The translations under genes were made by a program, and so were the position numbers. From Phalacrocorax aristotelis (lineage: Eukaryota > Chordata > Aves > Suliformes > Phalacrocoracidae): a DNA stretch of 64,000 nt. Shown one piece after another: positions 47,560 to 60,900 of this stretch. The DNA lies in the NCBI RefSeq assembly GCF_949628215.1, contig NC_134279.1, positions 78,361,330 to 78,425,329 of the forward strand. The letters run 5' to 3'. Positions within the stretch are counted from its first letter, which is position 1. Each line of letters begins with the position of its first letter. The notes under the pieces are model-generated. The model saw nothing but the letters and a program-made list of their open reading frames with translations, was not told the DNA's origin and did not search any database.

Positions 47560-48886
47560 TCAATCTGGCTACTGTTGTAAGAGATAACAGAAAATATTTT
47601 ACAGATACATTAACAACAAAATGAGAGCCAAGGAGAATCTCTATCCTTTATTGGATGCGGGGGGGGGGGGGGGTCGGAACATTGCCGCCAAGGCTGAGGA
47701 AAAAGCTGAAGTACTTAATGGCTTCTTTGCCTTGGTCTTTAATAGTCAGACCAGTTATCCCCAGGGTATTCAGCCCCCTGGGCTGGGAGGCAGGGACAGG
47801 GAGCAGAATAAACCCCCTGTAATCCAGGAGGAAGCAGTTTATGACCTGCTGCTCCGCCTGGACACTCACAGGTCTACGGGGCCAGATGGGATCCACCCGA
47901 GAGTACTGAGGGAGCAAGGGAGGAGCTCGCCAAGCCACTCCCTGTCATTTATCAACAGTCTTGGCTAACAGGGGAGGACCCAGACGACTGGAGGCTTGTC
48001 GATGTGACGCCCAACCTACAAGAATGGCTGGAAGGAGGATCTGGGGAGCTACAGGCCTGTGAGCCTGACCTCGGTACCGGAGAAGGTTATGGAGTGGTTC
48101 ACCCTGAGTGCAGTCACCAGGCACGTGCAGGACAACCAGGCACTTTGGTCACAACAACCCCAGGCAATGCTACAGGCTTGGGGAGGAAATAGTGGCTGGG
48201 AAGTGCCCGGCGGAGAAGGCCCTGGGGGTGCTGGCTGACAGCCGGCTGGGCATGAGCCAGCAGTGCCCAGGTGGCCAAGGAGGCCACCAGCCCCCGGGCT
48301 TGTGTCAGCACTGGGGCGGCCAGCAGGAGCCGGGCAGGGATGGGGCCCCTGTGCTCGGCCCTGGGGAGGCCCCACCTCGAATGCTGGGCTCAGGTTTGGG
48401 CCCCTCGGGACAAGAAGGGCCTTGAGGGGCCGGAGCGTGTCCAGAGAAGGGCAGCGGTGCTGGGGCAGGGTCTGGAGCACAAGTGTGCTGGGGGGCGGCT
48501 GAGGGAGCTGGGGTTGTTTAGTGTGGAGAAGAGGAGTCTCAGGGAAGACCTTATTGCTCTCTGCAGCTGCCTGAAAGAAGGGTGTGGTGAGGTGGGTGTT
48601 GATCTCTTCTCCCAGGTAACCAGTAATAAGACAAGAAGAAACAGCCTCAGATTGTGTCGGGGAGGTTAGATCGGATATTAGGAAAAATGTCTTCACTGCA
48701 AGAGTGGTCAGGCCCTGGCACAGGCTGCCCAGAGAGGTGGTGGAGTCACCATCCCTGGGGGTGTTCAAAAAACATGTAGATGTGGAACTTCGGGACATAC
48801 TTTAGGAGGTGTGGTGGTTTTGGCTTAACAGTTGAACCTGATGATCTTAGAGGTCTTTTCCAACCTTAATGTTTCCAAATCCTTCC
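47560..48886 (+). mobile_element. CR1 LINE with large internal deletion
   Basis: The left part encodes the linker before and the start of the CR1 reverse transcriptase: KYFYRYINNK near 47595, KAEVLNGFFALVFNSQ near 47705, then the STGPDGIHPRVL block near 47874 and a broken VSLTSVPEKVME-like stretch near 48060. Near 48140 it jumps to the far C-terminal half ([12 protein letters not shown], then [12 protein letters not shown]). About 0.75 kb carrying the catalytic reverse-transcriptase core, including the FADD region, is missing. The right part has [35 protein letters not shown] and the 3' UTR (gatgatcttagaggtctt), ending near 48886 without clear terminal repeats. A G15 run sits inside at 47659-47673. 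Several frameshifts occur. The 249-codon minus-strand frame at 48049-48798 is a shadow. Confidence 0.92.
47659..47673 (+). repeat. G15 homopolymer inside CR1
   Basis: A run of 15 G bases replaces ordinary coding sequence in the CR1 copy. Long G runs are often miscounted in assemblies, so local frame statements here are uncertain. Confidence 0.85.
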
Positions 48887-49934
48887 ATTCACATGGCAGG
48901 CTCTGAAAAGATATTCCCTTTCCTCTGCTGGTACGGGACTATGGAGACAGTAGGAGGTCAGACAGCATTTGTCACCTTTCTGAAAGTTTAATAATCAGAG
49001 AGGCACTAGATTATTGCAGAACCAGCCCCATAGTCAAAAGAGTGCTGTGGCCCACAACTGCTGCAAAGAGTGAACCTCTGGTACCAGTGAGCAAGGTGGT
49101 GAGACACAGGCACGTGAGTACAGGTAACCAGACTGTGATAAATCAGCTCCTCCTGCAGCAGATCAAAAGCTGTTGCACCCTGTTCACATGAGAAAGGTTA
49201 GATAATCAATGTTCAGTCAGAAAGGGAGAAAAAAATGACCCAGGAATTCGTCACTGTTAAACCAAATGTTCTAAATTATGTATGGCAACTCATTTATCTG
49301 TGTATTTCCATTCATAAGGTGGTTGAGGTTGGTTTGGGAGGGAAAAAATATAAAACAAAACTTCTGGTTTGACCTAGTCTCCAGAAACTATGCTTTGGCT
49401 GGGAAACAAAGCTGTACCAAAGAAATAAATATCTTCTTACTCCTACACAGTCTAAGTGTTCCTTAAGGCAAATTTAATAAGCCAAGATATATACCAATTA
49501 TTTTTCTGTAATACCATAATCCTTTGACAAGTACTTCCTTCTGATGTGTAATCTCCACAATGAAATGCTGAAGAATAACCAGTTTTCATTAATCCTACCA
49601 AAAGACAGAACAGTGATTGCATACTCCTGCAAGAATGAGAGGCCACATTAGTTCAGGGCAACATATGTAAGGGCTATCTATGAATGGTATATGTCAGAGT
49701 GAACGTTGGTCTTTGGACCTCAAGTCTAGTTCCCCATATTCTCAAGAAGCTGTATTGCACAGACCATTTCACAAGAACCTGGAAAACAGAGAAAAAGAGG
49801 AACTTTGAGAAGCTGTTCATATTGTCATGCGGCCTTTCACCAGGATCATGTTGTTCCTGGCATATGTTTTTCTGGTCTGTCTTTAAAAATCTTCTATGTA
49901 AAAGACATTTCACACCTTATCCAGATAATGAATT
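48887..49934. other. Unique non-coding stretch
   Basis: No gene recognised. Frames are at most 90 codons and overlap on both strands. Confidence 0.55.
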
Positions 49935-50970
49935 CAAATGCTTCACCTATTGTTAGACAATTTATCCTAATGCCTAACCTGTATTTCTTGATATAATTTA
50001 AGATTCATTCTCGCTCTTCTCTCAGAGGCACCAAGCATAGATTATCCTCTTTGTAGCAGAATTTATTTGCTGTCTCTCTTTCTCCTCTCCTCATCAGTAT
50101 GAACAGCTCCAGATGTCAACCCCTCTCAGGGAACATGATCTGTAAACCTCTATGGGTTCTTTCAGTTCCACTTGTCTACATTTAGTCTACATCTTTCAAG
50201 TGTGGCACTCAGATCTAGAGAACTGAGGCACTTCCAGCAGTTAAGAAGAGCCAAAGGATTTGTCTCATGTCATATGGTCCAGTATGGTGTTTGGATTTTT
50301 TAGCAGCACCAGGACGTTTAATTTGTATTCTGGTTGGATCTGCCAAAGTCTCCCAGATACTGTGCTGAAGAGCAATGGATTAAGAGGTTGGATTCCATCC
50401 CTTATATGTCTAGCTTGATTTTTGCCGAGTTTTATTATTTTGCACTTGACCACACTGACTTTCTCATGCTGGTCCATCTCACAAAGCCGTTTTTCCAGTC
50501 TTGAAATAGCTACAAAATGGGACAGGTATTCCCTGATGAAAGACTGCAGGACCCACTACAAACCCTGTGGAAAACTGCTCAATGCATCACTTGAACAGCA
50601 GATCTTTGACAACTTCTTTCTGTGTCAGATTATTCAACAAGTTTTGCACCAATTCTATGATTGTTTCTTGCTGAGTCTGCTTCCATCACTTGTTCTTGAA
50701 AACGTCATACAAGGTATTGTCAAAAGTCTTAAGTAAAAAAGGCAGCTATTGTTACTCTGTTCTTCACAGGCTGTTATCCTGTCATAATGGGAGATTAAAT
50801 TTGCTTTACATTTCTTCTTAACAAATCTTTATTGGCTGACACACATTTCTTTGTTACTTGCCTGGAAGATTATTTGATTATTATTTACAAACTGCTCAAC
50901 TATTATTTAAGGAGGAGTGTGTTTATATTATCACTGTCTTCTGAGAACTGAAGTTACCCCAGCTTCCCCC
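49935..50970 (-). mobile_element. Ancient CR1/L3-like LINE remnant
   Basis: Reading the plus strand, blocks match the reverse complement of old amniote CR1-type ORF2 in the correct order. These are a 'tttatcctaatgcctaacctg' block (near 49960), 'catctttcaagtgtggcac' (50190), 'tattattttgcacttgacc' (50432), 'gtattgtcaaaagtcttaag' (50715) and 'aacaaatctttattggctg' (50820). The last is 'gaactgaagttaccccag' (50944), at the edge of the TTCCC array. The frame is completely destroyed. The order of five or more landmarks makes the family call reasonable despite heavy divergence. Confidence 0.55.
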
Positions 50971-51110
50971 TTCCCTTCCCTTCCCTTCCCTTCCCTTCCC
51001 TTCCCTTCCCTTCCCTTCCCTTCCCTTCCCTTCCCTTCCCTTCCCTTCCCTTCCCTTCCCTTCCCTTCCCTTCCCTTCCCTTCCCTTCCCTTCCCTTCCC
51101 TTCCCTTCCC
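50971..51110 (+). repeat. Perfect pentanucleotide microsatellite (TTCCC)28
   Basis: 140 bases of uninterrupted TTCCC, 28 units with no substitution. The complementary strand is (GGGAA)28, a pure purine tract with a GGG every five bases. It lies at the right edge of an ancient LINE remnant, where the sequence 'cttccccc' may have seeded it. It opens all six frames, so predicted peptides across it (SLPFP or GKGRE repeats) are artefacts. Confidence 0.99.
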
Positions 51111-51334
51111 TAGCGGATGTGTACTCACTCTGCTCCATTCTTTTCAGGGTTTTCCTCCCTGCTTGTCTGACTGAATGCTGCTTCTGCAGCTCACTGTTCT
51201 GGCTCGTAGAAGCCTTTCCCTCTAATTTTCAGACTGGGTTTATTTCTGGGCAGTTTACACCTACTTTTTCTTTTGCTACTTCTGTCCTTTAACTTAAGTA
51301 GCTCTTTCCCCCTGCTGCTGTTTATCCCAAGGAG

Positions 51335-51985
51335 ATATTTGCAATTTCATCCCTTTCAGACTTCGTTTTGTTAGACTGAACAGAAGAAGTGGTCACCTGC
51401 TTTATTTTATTTGTTTTCTTGCATGAAATAGAATATCCTATCAACCCCCAGAACATATTTTCTACACCTTTGCCTGGTGGATTTTCTCTTTCTTGGGGAC
51501 CTGAATCGTCCCCAAGCACACCAGGCGAGGGTTCAGCAGTCACCGATGGTGACGTAGCTGCAGGTCACATTTCCCTTTTCCATGGCTGCATCTGGCCGGT
51601 GTCTCGGTCCAGGAGTGACTCACACCTTTCTAACTCACACCGTAGAACAGAAATCCCCATTTTTCATCCCAAGATGCATGAGATCATTTTGTGCTACAGA
51701 GCATAATCCTTTTTTTATTATTTTCACAAGCTTCAAAGGCATATAGTCATTCCTGTGTGATTTTTCCAATTCTCTTTGTATTCATGCTGCTCTCAGCTTC
51801 GTATCACCAGCACACTGCGTGACTTCACTCCGACTTTCTGTGCAAGACTTACTCACAGAAATATTTTACTGAGATCACCTCTGCAGAGAAGTTTTGGAAG
51901 AACCATCCCTGTTCCCTCTCTGCACTACCAGTTGCTTTTGCTCCTTCTCCACCTTACTGCACTGGTATCTTCTAGCTGTGTCTGC
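51335..51985 (-). mobile_element. Second ancient CR1/L3-like remnant
   Basis: Plus-strand landmarks again fit the reverse complement of old CR1-type sequence. They are 'cagacttcgttttgttagac' (51358), 'cagcttcgtatcaccagcac' (51794) and 'ctttctgtgcaagacttact' (51834). Intervening sequence is very diverged. It is the same orientation as the remnant to its left but restarts at the 3' part of the element, so it is probably a separate copy. Confidence 0.4.
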
Positions 51986-54900
51986 CTTGCCTGGAAATTT
52001 GTACCATGATATCAAACCTGGAAGAAGAGGGAACATTTGCTTCATTTCTTACAACTGCAGCATCAACTCTCAAATAAAACAAAGCAACCAGGCCCCCTTG
52101 GTAACACCAGAGCTGAACCAGACACCCCTCTGCTGTGTTAATGCAATTTTAGGCGCAGGGTTGTGTCTGCAGCAGCTTCCTATTTAGGACTAGCATCCTC
52201 CAGCAAACTGTAAAAGTCCCCACTATCTCCCCTGAGCAGAGAAAACCAATTTTTTCCACTTAATTAAAATAAGATGTCATGCTTTGGCCCTCACTCCCAT
52301 GCACATTCAGCCTAAGCTCAGCAGCAGCATTTCTTGAAGCCCAAGCTGTGGGGTGGTTTCATATTTTTCTTTTAGTTTGCATTTTCTCTGGCAGCTCTTT
52401 GCATTCTTCTGGTTTCTGTGTAATATATTATCAAGCTAATATGTGAGGATCACCATTTTAAGTTTAGGTATCTTTGGAACAGCCCTATGCCTTGGGGAAA
52501 TATATTATCCTGGGGTTTTTTACAGGCAGGGAACTGAAGCACAGAAGCAAAGGGTCAGATCTGCCACTGCAGATTTATTCCAGCGCAATCCAGGGAAGCA
52601 GGCAGCTGTACAAAACTCCACTTGCACAGTGATTAACCAAGGTATTTGATTTGTACTTAATGGTTTATTACAATCTCCTTTTAGTTTTGCTATATTTACT
52701 AAACTGCCATGGAGCATCTCAGGGTCAGGATGCTAAATCAGCATAATAATATTCAAATACCAGGCACTGTGCTGTTGTAGAGAGATGAACATATTTTTAC
52801 AAGTCTAACCAGCTAAAATGAAATCTGTGATTCAGCAGCAGCACGGGTTATATGCCACAAAGCGGTGGGTGACACAGCTCCCCTGCAGCTTGCTCCTTAA
52901 GTAGTAAAACCCTCTGCCTGCCTTAGTGCAGCATGGGCATGGATTATCCAAGGACACACTTTCAAGTGCTGTTACTTTTAAAGGGAATTAGGCTGTCTGA
53001 AGTTTGATTTATATGTAAGAAAATATGATAATTGACTCAGAGCTGGGTGCTTTGACCTATCTGACTTTGATGTTGATGTGTTTTCCCTGGTGCCAGGTCG
53101 TGCTCACTGGTGACAGAATTTTCTACTTTTCATCCTTGCTTTGAGTTGACTGAAATCTGCCTTTTCTCTCAAACTGGACAGCTGCCACTGTCCCCCTGCC
53201 TGTTACAGAAAAGGGCTAAGCAGGTTTTCAGCTTCAGGGGTTTGCTGGAGGGAAAGATCAGTGAAATGGCAGCCAGAAAGCTGCAAAATGTAGGTTCAAA
53301 TAAATAAAAATAAATGGTTTTGTCTTGCCCATGAATGGCCCCGAAAGGATCCTCTCCAAATGACACCCTTTGTTTACCAGGGAGGGTTGTGCAAGGTGAT
53401 TCCTGCAGTCAGAAACAATCTCTGGGAGATTTCTTGACTCACTGAACAGGCTGATTTACAGCCAGTGGAAGCTGAAACGTGAAACTCTCTGTATGGGTAT
53501 TCATGTTTTGGTGTCTGATGAGGGTTAAAGCCGCTAGGCCATAAATAACGTCAATATGCTCCAAATTAAATCAGGCAGCTGCGAAGGGTCAGACACCTCT
53601 TTATAGGAGAGATGCCAGAGCATGGTAAAGTTGGCTGATTTGTGGCGATTCATTTAGTCCCACTTGATACCTAATAATATTTACGAGCCACACTGCACTG
53701 GGAGAAGGCGAGGCAGCTCCTGTACCCCACAACGCATTTAAATTGATGCAGTGTGAAGCTCCATAACCCTGCCTTGGTGCCTCACCTTGCAGCAGGGCAT
53801 GCAGATAATTCACCTGCAGTGCTTGGAAGGGGACAGGCAGGCACTGGGGTTACACAGGGTGGGTGTCTCTAGATGCAGCCACTTCACCATCACCTAGATG
53901 TAATCCATCAAAAACCTGCTTGGGGACAAATAATTCCATCATACCACCATTGATTTTACCATTTATGGCATGAGGAAGCCCTGCCTTTCAGCTTCTGAAT
54001 AGACCCAGGGGCTGATTTTGGTGCAAAGGGGAACTGTTTTGTTAAGGAAGGCTCTGCTGAAAACCAATGCTCAGAAATTATCACTCTATGCCCTTGTAGT
54101 GACCTTTTCTTTTAATTATTCTCCTGTGCTCTAAAAGAAAAGAGATTTTGTGTGTTTGTTTATTTGCTCTCTCTTCTTCCCATCCCTTGTTTTCCTGGGT
54201 ATTAGGGCCAGCACAAAGGCCTCAGCACCGTGAAGCCAACCGAGTCCCAGGAGGGACAAGGCTCAAAGAAAAAAACCAAGGCTTGTAAACCCAAAGCACA
54301 TCCCAGGGGAGGTTCTGACTGTCTGAGCCTATTTTCAATCAGTTGCAACATAAATGGTTTGGGACGATGATGAACCTTTGGCCACGGCTCCCTGGGAATT
54401 GGATCCCTCCTGGTGCCACAGGTGTTGGCTGTCTTACCCATATCATTATCTAGCTGAAAAACATGCAGGGATGCTAATTTAAATGTCAGCTCCGCTTGGT
54501 ATTTATCACCAAAAGGACGTTGTGCAGCTAGTTTGTGACCTGCGTAATATATCTCAGGGGATGCTTCGTCTGGTGACCCAAAGTTGGTGGCAGCTCAGCA
54601 CAGACTGAATGTAAGTGGAATTTTATTAGACCACTGTTTAAGGATGAATCCAGCTGAAAACCACCTCCAGAGCTGCCTGGACCCCCTTCTGACTGTTTAA
54701 AACAAGTGTCACTAAATCAGACAAATGCCGGTGCTGGGACGCAGCAGGCACTAATTTAACCCATATGCTCTGGGAGTGCTCCTACATCTGTTTGTTCTGG
54801 GCAGAACTAAATAGTGGAATTAAAATTTTTTCTCCCCCCCATCAAGTAAAATCGTATCACAAGCTAGCCATGCAAGTTTAAGCCCACTGGAAGGTAAATA

Positions 54901-57900
54901 AAGAGCACAATTTTTGGCTCAGGAGAGCACCAGTAGTAGCTGACTAATTGGTGTTATCCTGGCAGAAACTTAAAAACTACTGAGGAGTTCAGGGCTAGAA
55001 ATCAGGGGTAAACTTGGCTGGGTTGGAAACAACTGCAGCATGAGGAATATTTTAGGATATATATTATATGAAGCAAAACCTTTTGGTTTCTGTAGGAATT
55101 TGCCTCTCAACATTATTCTCCCTCTCCATAGCCCAGGCTGTCCCAGTGTATCCAGTGGAAAGTTATTACCTCTCCAGTGAAACCTTGTCCCCTCCTTACC
55201 TTCACAGAGCCTAGCCACAACATTTTTGTTGTTTTTATGGAAGATTTATGCTTCCCAGGGTCTGTCCTTTCTCTAGCCCTTTCATGAAACGTCTTTACTC
55301 TTTGCCATCTTGTTCCTTCACTATTTCACTGTACTTACAGTCTTTTAGTTCTCCTACTTATGATCTTGTCTCATTCTTAATAGCTCTACAGCTAAGAAAG
55401 GGATAAGACAAAGACCAAGAGCTAGTTCCTAGTCTTTTAAAGCTAGTGTGTAAAAAAGAAATCGATGTAATATCAATACCGGATAGGAATATATAGCTCA
55501 CATAAGTATAAATGACTGAAGTATAGCCAAGGTCAGTTTTCCAAATGCTCGGAGTTTAGTGTCTGTATTACCTACTTTATTATTGTGATTATGTGCCATA
55601 ACACATGTAAAGCTTAGCATAGAAAATGAACATGGAGTATCCACCTCAACTGAAATGCCAGAATTTTATGATGAAATTGGTATGAAAACAATCTTAAAAT
55701 ACTTTGCAAGAAGAAATTTCAAAGCTTCTTTTTGAGTATATGAAAATGACCATAATAGCATATTTTCTTCTAGTAATTTCAGGCTGTGTCACTTCAGTAG
55801 TTCAAAACATGCATATAAACAGTAAAATGGTAGTTTGATCATATAAGTGCATATTATATTAAAATAAGAGCATTTGTATAATAATTGTGGTTATTTTCAT
55901 GTTGCTTGCTATTGTAACGGGACATCGGAGTAAACTAATCCCCATTAAGGCAGGGAAGATTGTAATGAACATTTAACTGGGCTTTCTACAAAATAGTGAA
56001 TATGGATTTTTGTCGGTAATTCTGCTTCTCACCTAATGACTTCAAGCTGAACATCTCTTTTTTGAAAGACATTTAGTCTCGATTTAGCAACTCCCAAATG
56101 AAAAAGAATTTACCATGAGCCTCAGTAATTTGTTCCAGTGGTTAATTATCATGCCTTAAATATGTACATCTTATTTTCAGCTTGCTTGAGGTTTACTCAT
56201 ATATTAATTGTATATTTGATTGTAATTCACCCTATCTTAGTTAGTTAAATGCATTGCACTTATTTTTTTTTAATTCCCTGATTGGATGACATCTTTAAAT
56301 AACCAACTTAGCATGAATTATGAAGTTTTACAATCAATTATACAAATTCAAAATTCAAGAATTGAACTTCAGCTGAACCATCCGCAGATATTTTGTTCTA
56401 CAGTAGCCCTCCAGTTTTTGATTATGCGCAGGAAGGAAACATCGAAGAAACACTACCACAATATGGCTTTATCCAAACATACCAATTTCTTGCTGTTTCT
56501 TTTCCTGCTGATTTACTCAAAAAGCACAGAAATGCCTCCAGTCCATAGAGACCAGAGCCTGTGAATGCTGAGTTGTGCTCATCTGATTAAGACTGGTGGA
56601 GTGTACTGCTGGCTCATATCCCTTAAAGGTTTTGTTATACTGCTGCCTAAAATATCATATTGTGGTGCTCTTAAATCTTTTGGGAAGGGATCAGCAGGTT
56701 TCCGGCATTACGTTGTGCCAAGCCATGCAGAATAGGACCAAGGACGTGTATGGCAGGTTGCCTGCCACCGCAATAGCCTTATCACCTATACCTTTTCTAT
56801 GTTGTCTGTGGAGGTTTCCAGCTCTTCCATGGTGTCTGCATATTGGTTTTAGTGGTTAGGAATTACCTCTGTGAGTCCACGCAGAGATATGCGTAATGAA
56901 AATAGTCCTGTTCCAGTACTGATTAATGTCCTGGCTTGCACTATTTTAATATATTGTGATTTTAAATTTTTTTTTAATAATTTCTTCTTAGAGTGGGTTT
57001 CCACAGATTGCTTAATGTTATACACAGTCCTTCCTCTCTGGCTGAAAAAAATCCGTATGAGATGCATCTACGGTTTTATTGAAAACTTGCTTGAATATTG
57101 CAATGCCAAAAGGACAGTTAGCTGAGAAGGCTTTTTCAGCTTCAAAGAGATCAATTTTCTTTATGTTGTTGGAGCAGCATGAAAGAAAGTCTGGATACTA
57201 TACTATAGAGAGGCCAGGGTAGTAGAGACACCTACATTTTTAGATAAATTGATAAAGAGATAGATTGCTAAGCACAAATCTTGAATTAATTTCCTTCTTA
57301 CACAGGCAGTTCTCCAAAAGGTCTCTCAATCAAGTGAAAGTTATCTTTGAAGTGCTGTGATAACTGTGCACAGTTTCCAGACATCGATAACTCTGAAAAC
57401 TAATGGTAACACTCTAAATATTTTGATTGCCATTAGTTTACAGGTCTTTATTGGGAAGGAAAAGAGTGAAATAATTGGGCATATGCATAGGTTCCTACGG
57501 CAGATGCCAATAACACTTCAGTTCATTTGAAGTGCGCTCCTGAATAAGCATGAAAGTATCCAGAGAACTTTCCTGACTTGGGAAATAAGCCCTGATGTGG
57601 AATTTGGGAAATAGGTGCCTTTACAGAGAGATAATTTAGAAATAATATAGATGTTTGAGATAAAAATGGCATGATTTTTCTGGCATCTTTCATTAACTAC
57701 AAAGGGAGCCTAAGATGAGAAACTAATATGTAAATGAAACGAGATGAATTCTTATCCATGTTCCATGTGCACACTTTGATTTGTACAAAAGACTCAGAGA
57801 AAGGAGAACAAAAGAAATTAATGTAGATGAAACTTGATAAAAAGACTAACATTCTCATTGAAATGTTAACCCTCACTAAGATGTGTGTAATTTCGTCAGG

Positions 57901-60900
57901 ATTTCCCAGATTCCTCTTGCTTTTCAACCAAATGATTTATGAAGCAAATAATCCAGTAATCAATTTAATTCTCATTGGTGTGATGGGATTTGGAGAGGGT
58001 TGGAAAGGATGCATGCTGCGGGGGCCAAAGTGGCACTGGAAGTGGGACAATGTTTTATAATGCAGTTGGAAGGATCATAAAGCAGGGAATAAGAGGACGA
58101 AGATTAATCTGAGAGAGGCTGGTGTCAAGGAGGAGCAGAAAGGCAAGGAAATGATACCAGGCATGCTGGGTGGGAGGCATCTACTCCAGTTTAAGTACCT
58201 AAAAGGTGGATCTCTAGGTTAGAGCTGACCATCTTCATCACTCTTGCAGTTGAAGGGAATAAATAAGTGATCCCAGGGAACATTTCCAACCTTTCATGTG
58301 GATAATGTTCATTGCCTTATGTGTCTCCACTGACTATGGAAGAGAGCCTGGTGTGATTCCTCTGAGGGTAGACAAATCCTCGGTCCCTTGTACAGCCCAT
58401 ATTCTCTCCCAAAAGATGATGTGGAAGGAGCAGCTAATTTGTTTAATCTATTCTTAACAACCTACTAAGAAAGGAATTCTGTAGCTGCAGACAATCTCTT
58501 AACAGCAATCTGCAGAGGGTTTTTCCTGTTATCCAATGTGAGTCTTTGCTGTTGGACATCAGTTGGATTATACCTTGCACTGGATTTACATGAGAGGCCA
58601 TACAAAACGACTGGTCACAACTTTCTTCATTACCGTCTTTATTGCATGTTGCTACACCTGTGCTCCTTTTCCATTTTCTGCCTAAGTAACCTCAACCTGC
58701 TTATATCTTCCCACTAACTTTCTCTGAACGTTTATCCTATTTCTCTGTTCCATGATTTGGGACAGTTCACAATCCTCAATCATTATAAACTCAGTTTCCA
58801 TACCTCTGTCAGCTTTCCAACCTCACTTGGACTCACTACAGATGAGTTCCTGCCAGAGCTTCAGCCTAGGGAAGAACAGAAAACCTGCATTTAATGCTAG
58901 CATGGGAACATTTTCCATAATCCACAGTTGTGTATTTTTTGTCATTAGCTACAGGCATCCTTCTCTCACCTGCTCCCACGGGGCTGTATCTTGAGATGTG
59001 CAAGTGTGTTACCGTGAGAGCACACTTCATGGAGCTGCAATCTGAAGAGCATCAGGGGAAATGCCTTCAATCCTCTTCTACTAAGCAAAGTGGCCAAGAG
59101 ATAAATGTAACAAAGCACCACATAGAAATGCTTGATTCTTAGTGCATGCTATGACACACACATATATAATACAGGCGGTAAATTGGGTTAGTAGGTGTAA
59201 ACAAAAGGTTAATGTTCAGAGGGGAGAAAAGGGCTGTAAATTGCAGGGCGAGGGGGTAATTTTGTATGGCAGAATATAAATCCCCCACAGTCCCTCTGGG
59301 GAGAGGTCACTGTTGAGATCCCCGGTGATGTATTTCCTGGCCTGGATCCAAGGGAACTGAGAGGTAGAAGAGAGCAGGCCATCACCTTCTGTGGTCAGAA
59401 AGCTTCAGTAAATCCTTCAGTAGCACATACTCGGGAAAAGCCCATTACTAACTCTGAGCTACTCAGTGAGTAAAAGCCACATTGCACTCGTGTAATGGCC
59501 AGTTTTCCAAGCTGGACAAAGTTTCTGTGCTTCAAGGCACCTGAAACCTGGAGGTGTGACACTGGACAGGATTTACCTGTGCCCCTAATTGCACTGAAAA
59601 ATGTCCCAGGCTTCTGGGTCCTTTGTCCTGCTTATGCTTTCAGGTTTATTGCATTGCAAAGCTGGGGTCAGGAAGTCGCAATCGGACGAGTGTGGATTAT
59701 TGCATGTTTTTTACCTCCTGCTATAACACAGAGTATGGTCTGTTTGCCAAAGCATTGTCTGGGCATTTCCATTGAGTACATTTCCTTGTTCTCATCACAA
59801 GACAAACATTCTTGATTATTTCTGTTCATCTCCTGTGGCGCTTTTGCAGCTTGGGAGACTAAATATCTTATGCTTGGAACACCCTGAAGTGATTGCTTTT
59901 GTGAGGAAGAGGTTTCAGTGATGGTCAGGGGAGGGGCTTTTCTGGTGTTCCTTTCTTATATTATTTGTTTGTATTGTCATCTTTGCTGGGATGTTCAAAC
60001 TGCAGCTAATCACAATCCTATCTCAGGACTGTGCCCCAAGAAGTCTCCTTTAGGAGTAGATTAATCTGTGATTTGCACTCCCCACCATCAGCTTCTCAGT
60101 ATGTTCAACATCCTTGTCCACTGCAGTTATCTTCCAGAGTCCTGGTTTCTCTGATTGCTTGATCTGACCCTGTTTCCAGAATCAGGGGAAAGGAGAAGTG
60201 TGGGGGTGTCTAATGTACTATATGTCTCTCGATGGTTGAATCAGATCACTATAAATTAGCCTACAGGATTATTTCCCTAAGTTTCTGCTTTCCCAAGTCC
60301 CTATGATAGCAGTGTGATGGAGTCCATGTAAATGAGACTGGCTTTTTCTTTTTTTTCAGTTCACCTTATAGCCTTTTATTAGGTCAGGATGCAAGATTTC
60401 CTGAAAAGAGTGACTTGGAAACATGCAGAGGGATAAAGTAAAGGGTTAAGATTAATTCTGTTTACTCATATGTGGTAACTGGTGCAGAATCAAGTAGATC
60501 ATGACCTTATTTCTGATGTCAACAGAAATTTGTTATGAGAATATGGCCTTCAGGTTCAAGGTCTAAAAAGAAGTATCTGTTTTTCTTTTCTATGCATTTA
60601 AATTTCACTGTTTATTTTTCTTGCGTTTAGGTTTCTATTGATTGCTGTTTGACACACATCACATCTGTGTAGTTCCTGGTGAATTCCTCATTTGTGTAAG
60701 TATTTGCTCACATCAGCATGCTCCTTGTTCTGCTTTAATCAAATGCCTGGCGAAGTAGGTGTTCTTGAGTCACAAGTAGATTCATCAATGATAAGAGTAA
60801 AAAGACTAGATGCCCCAGGATGTTTTCTTTATTTATTACAGCAAATGTGATTTAGATGCATGGAAATACATGAAGATCCAGAAAAAAGATAGTTACAAAT

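Noticed and set aside
48049..48798. 249-codon proline-rich minus-strand open frame
   Set aside because: It is antisense to a CR1 copy; its composition reflects GC-rich CR1 sequence and the plus strand carries the real homology.
50917..51174. Repetitive SLPFP and GKGRE peptides
   Set aside because: They are translations of the TTCCC microsatellite.
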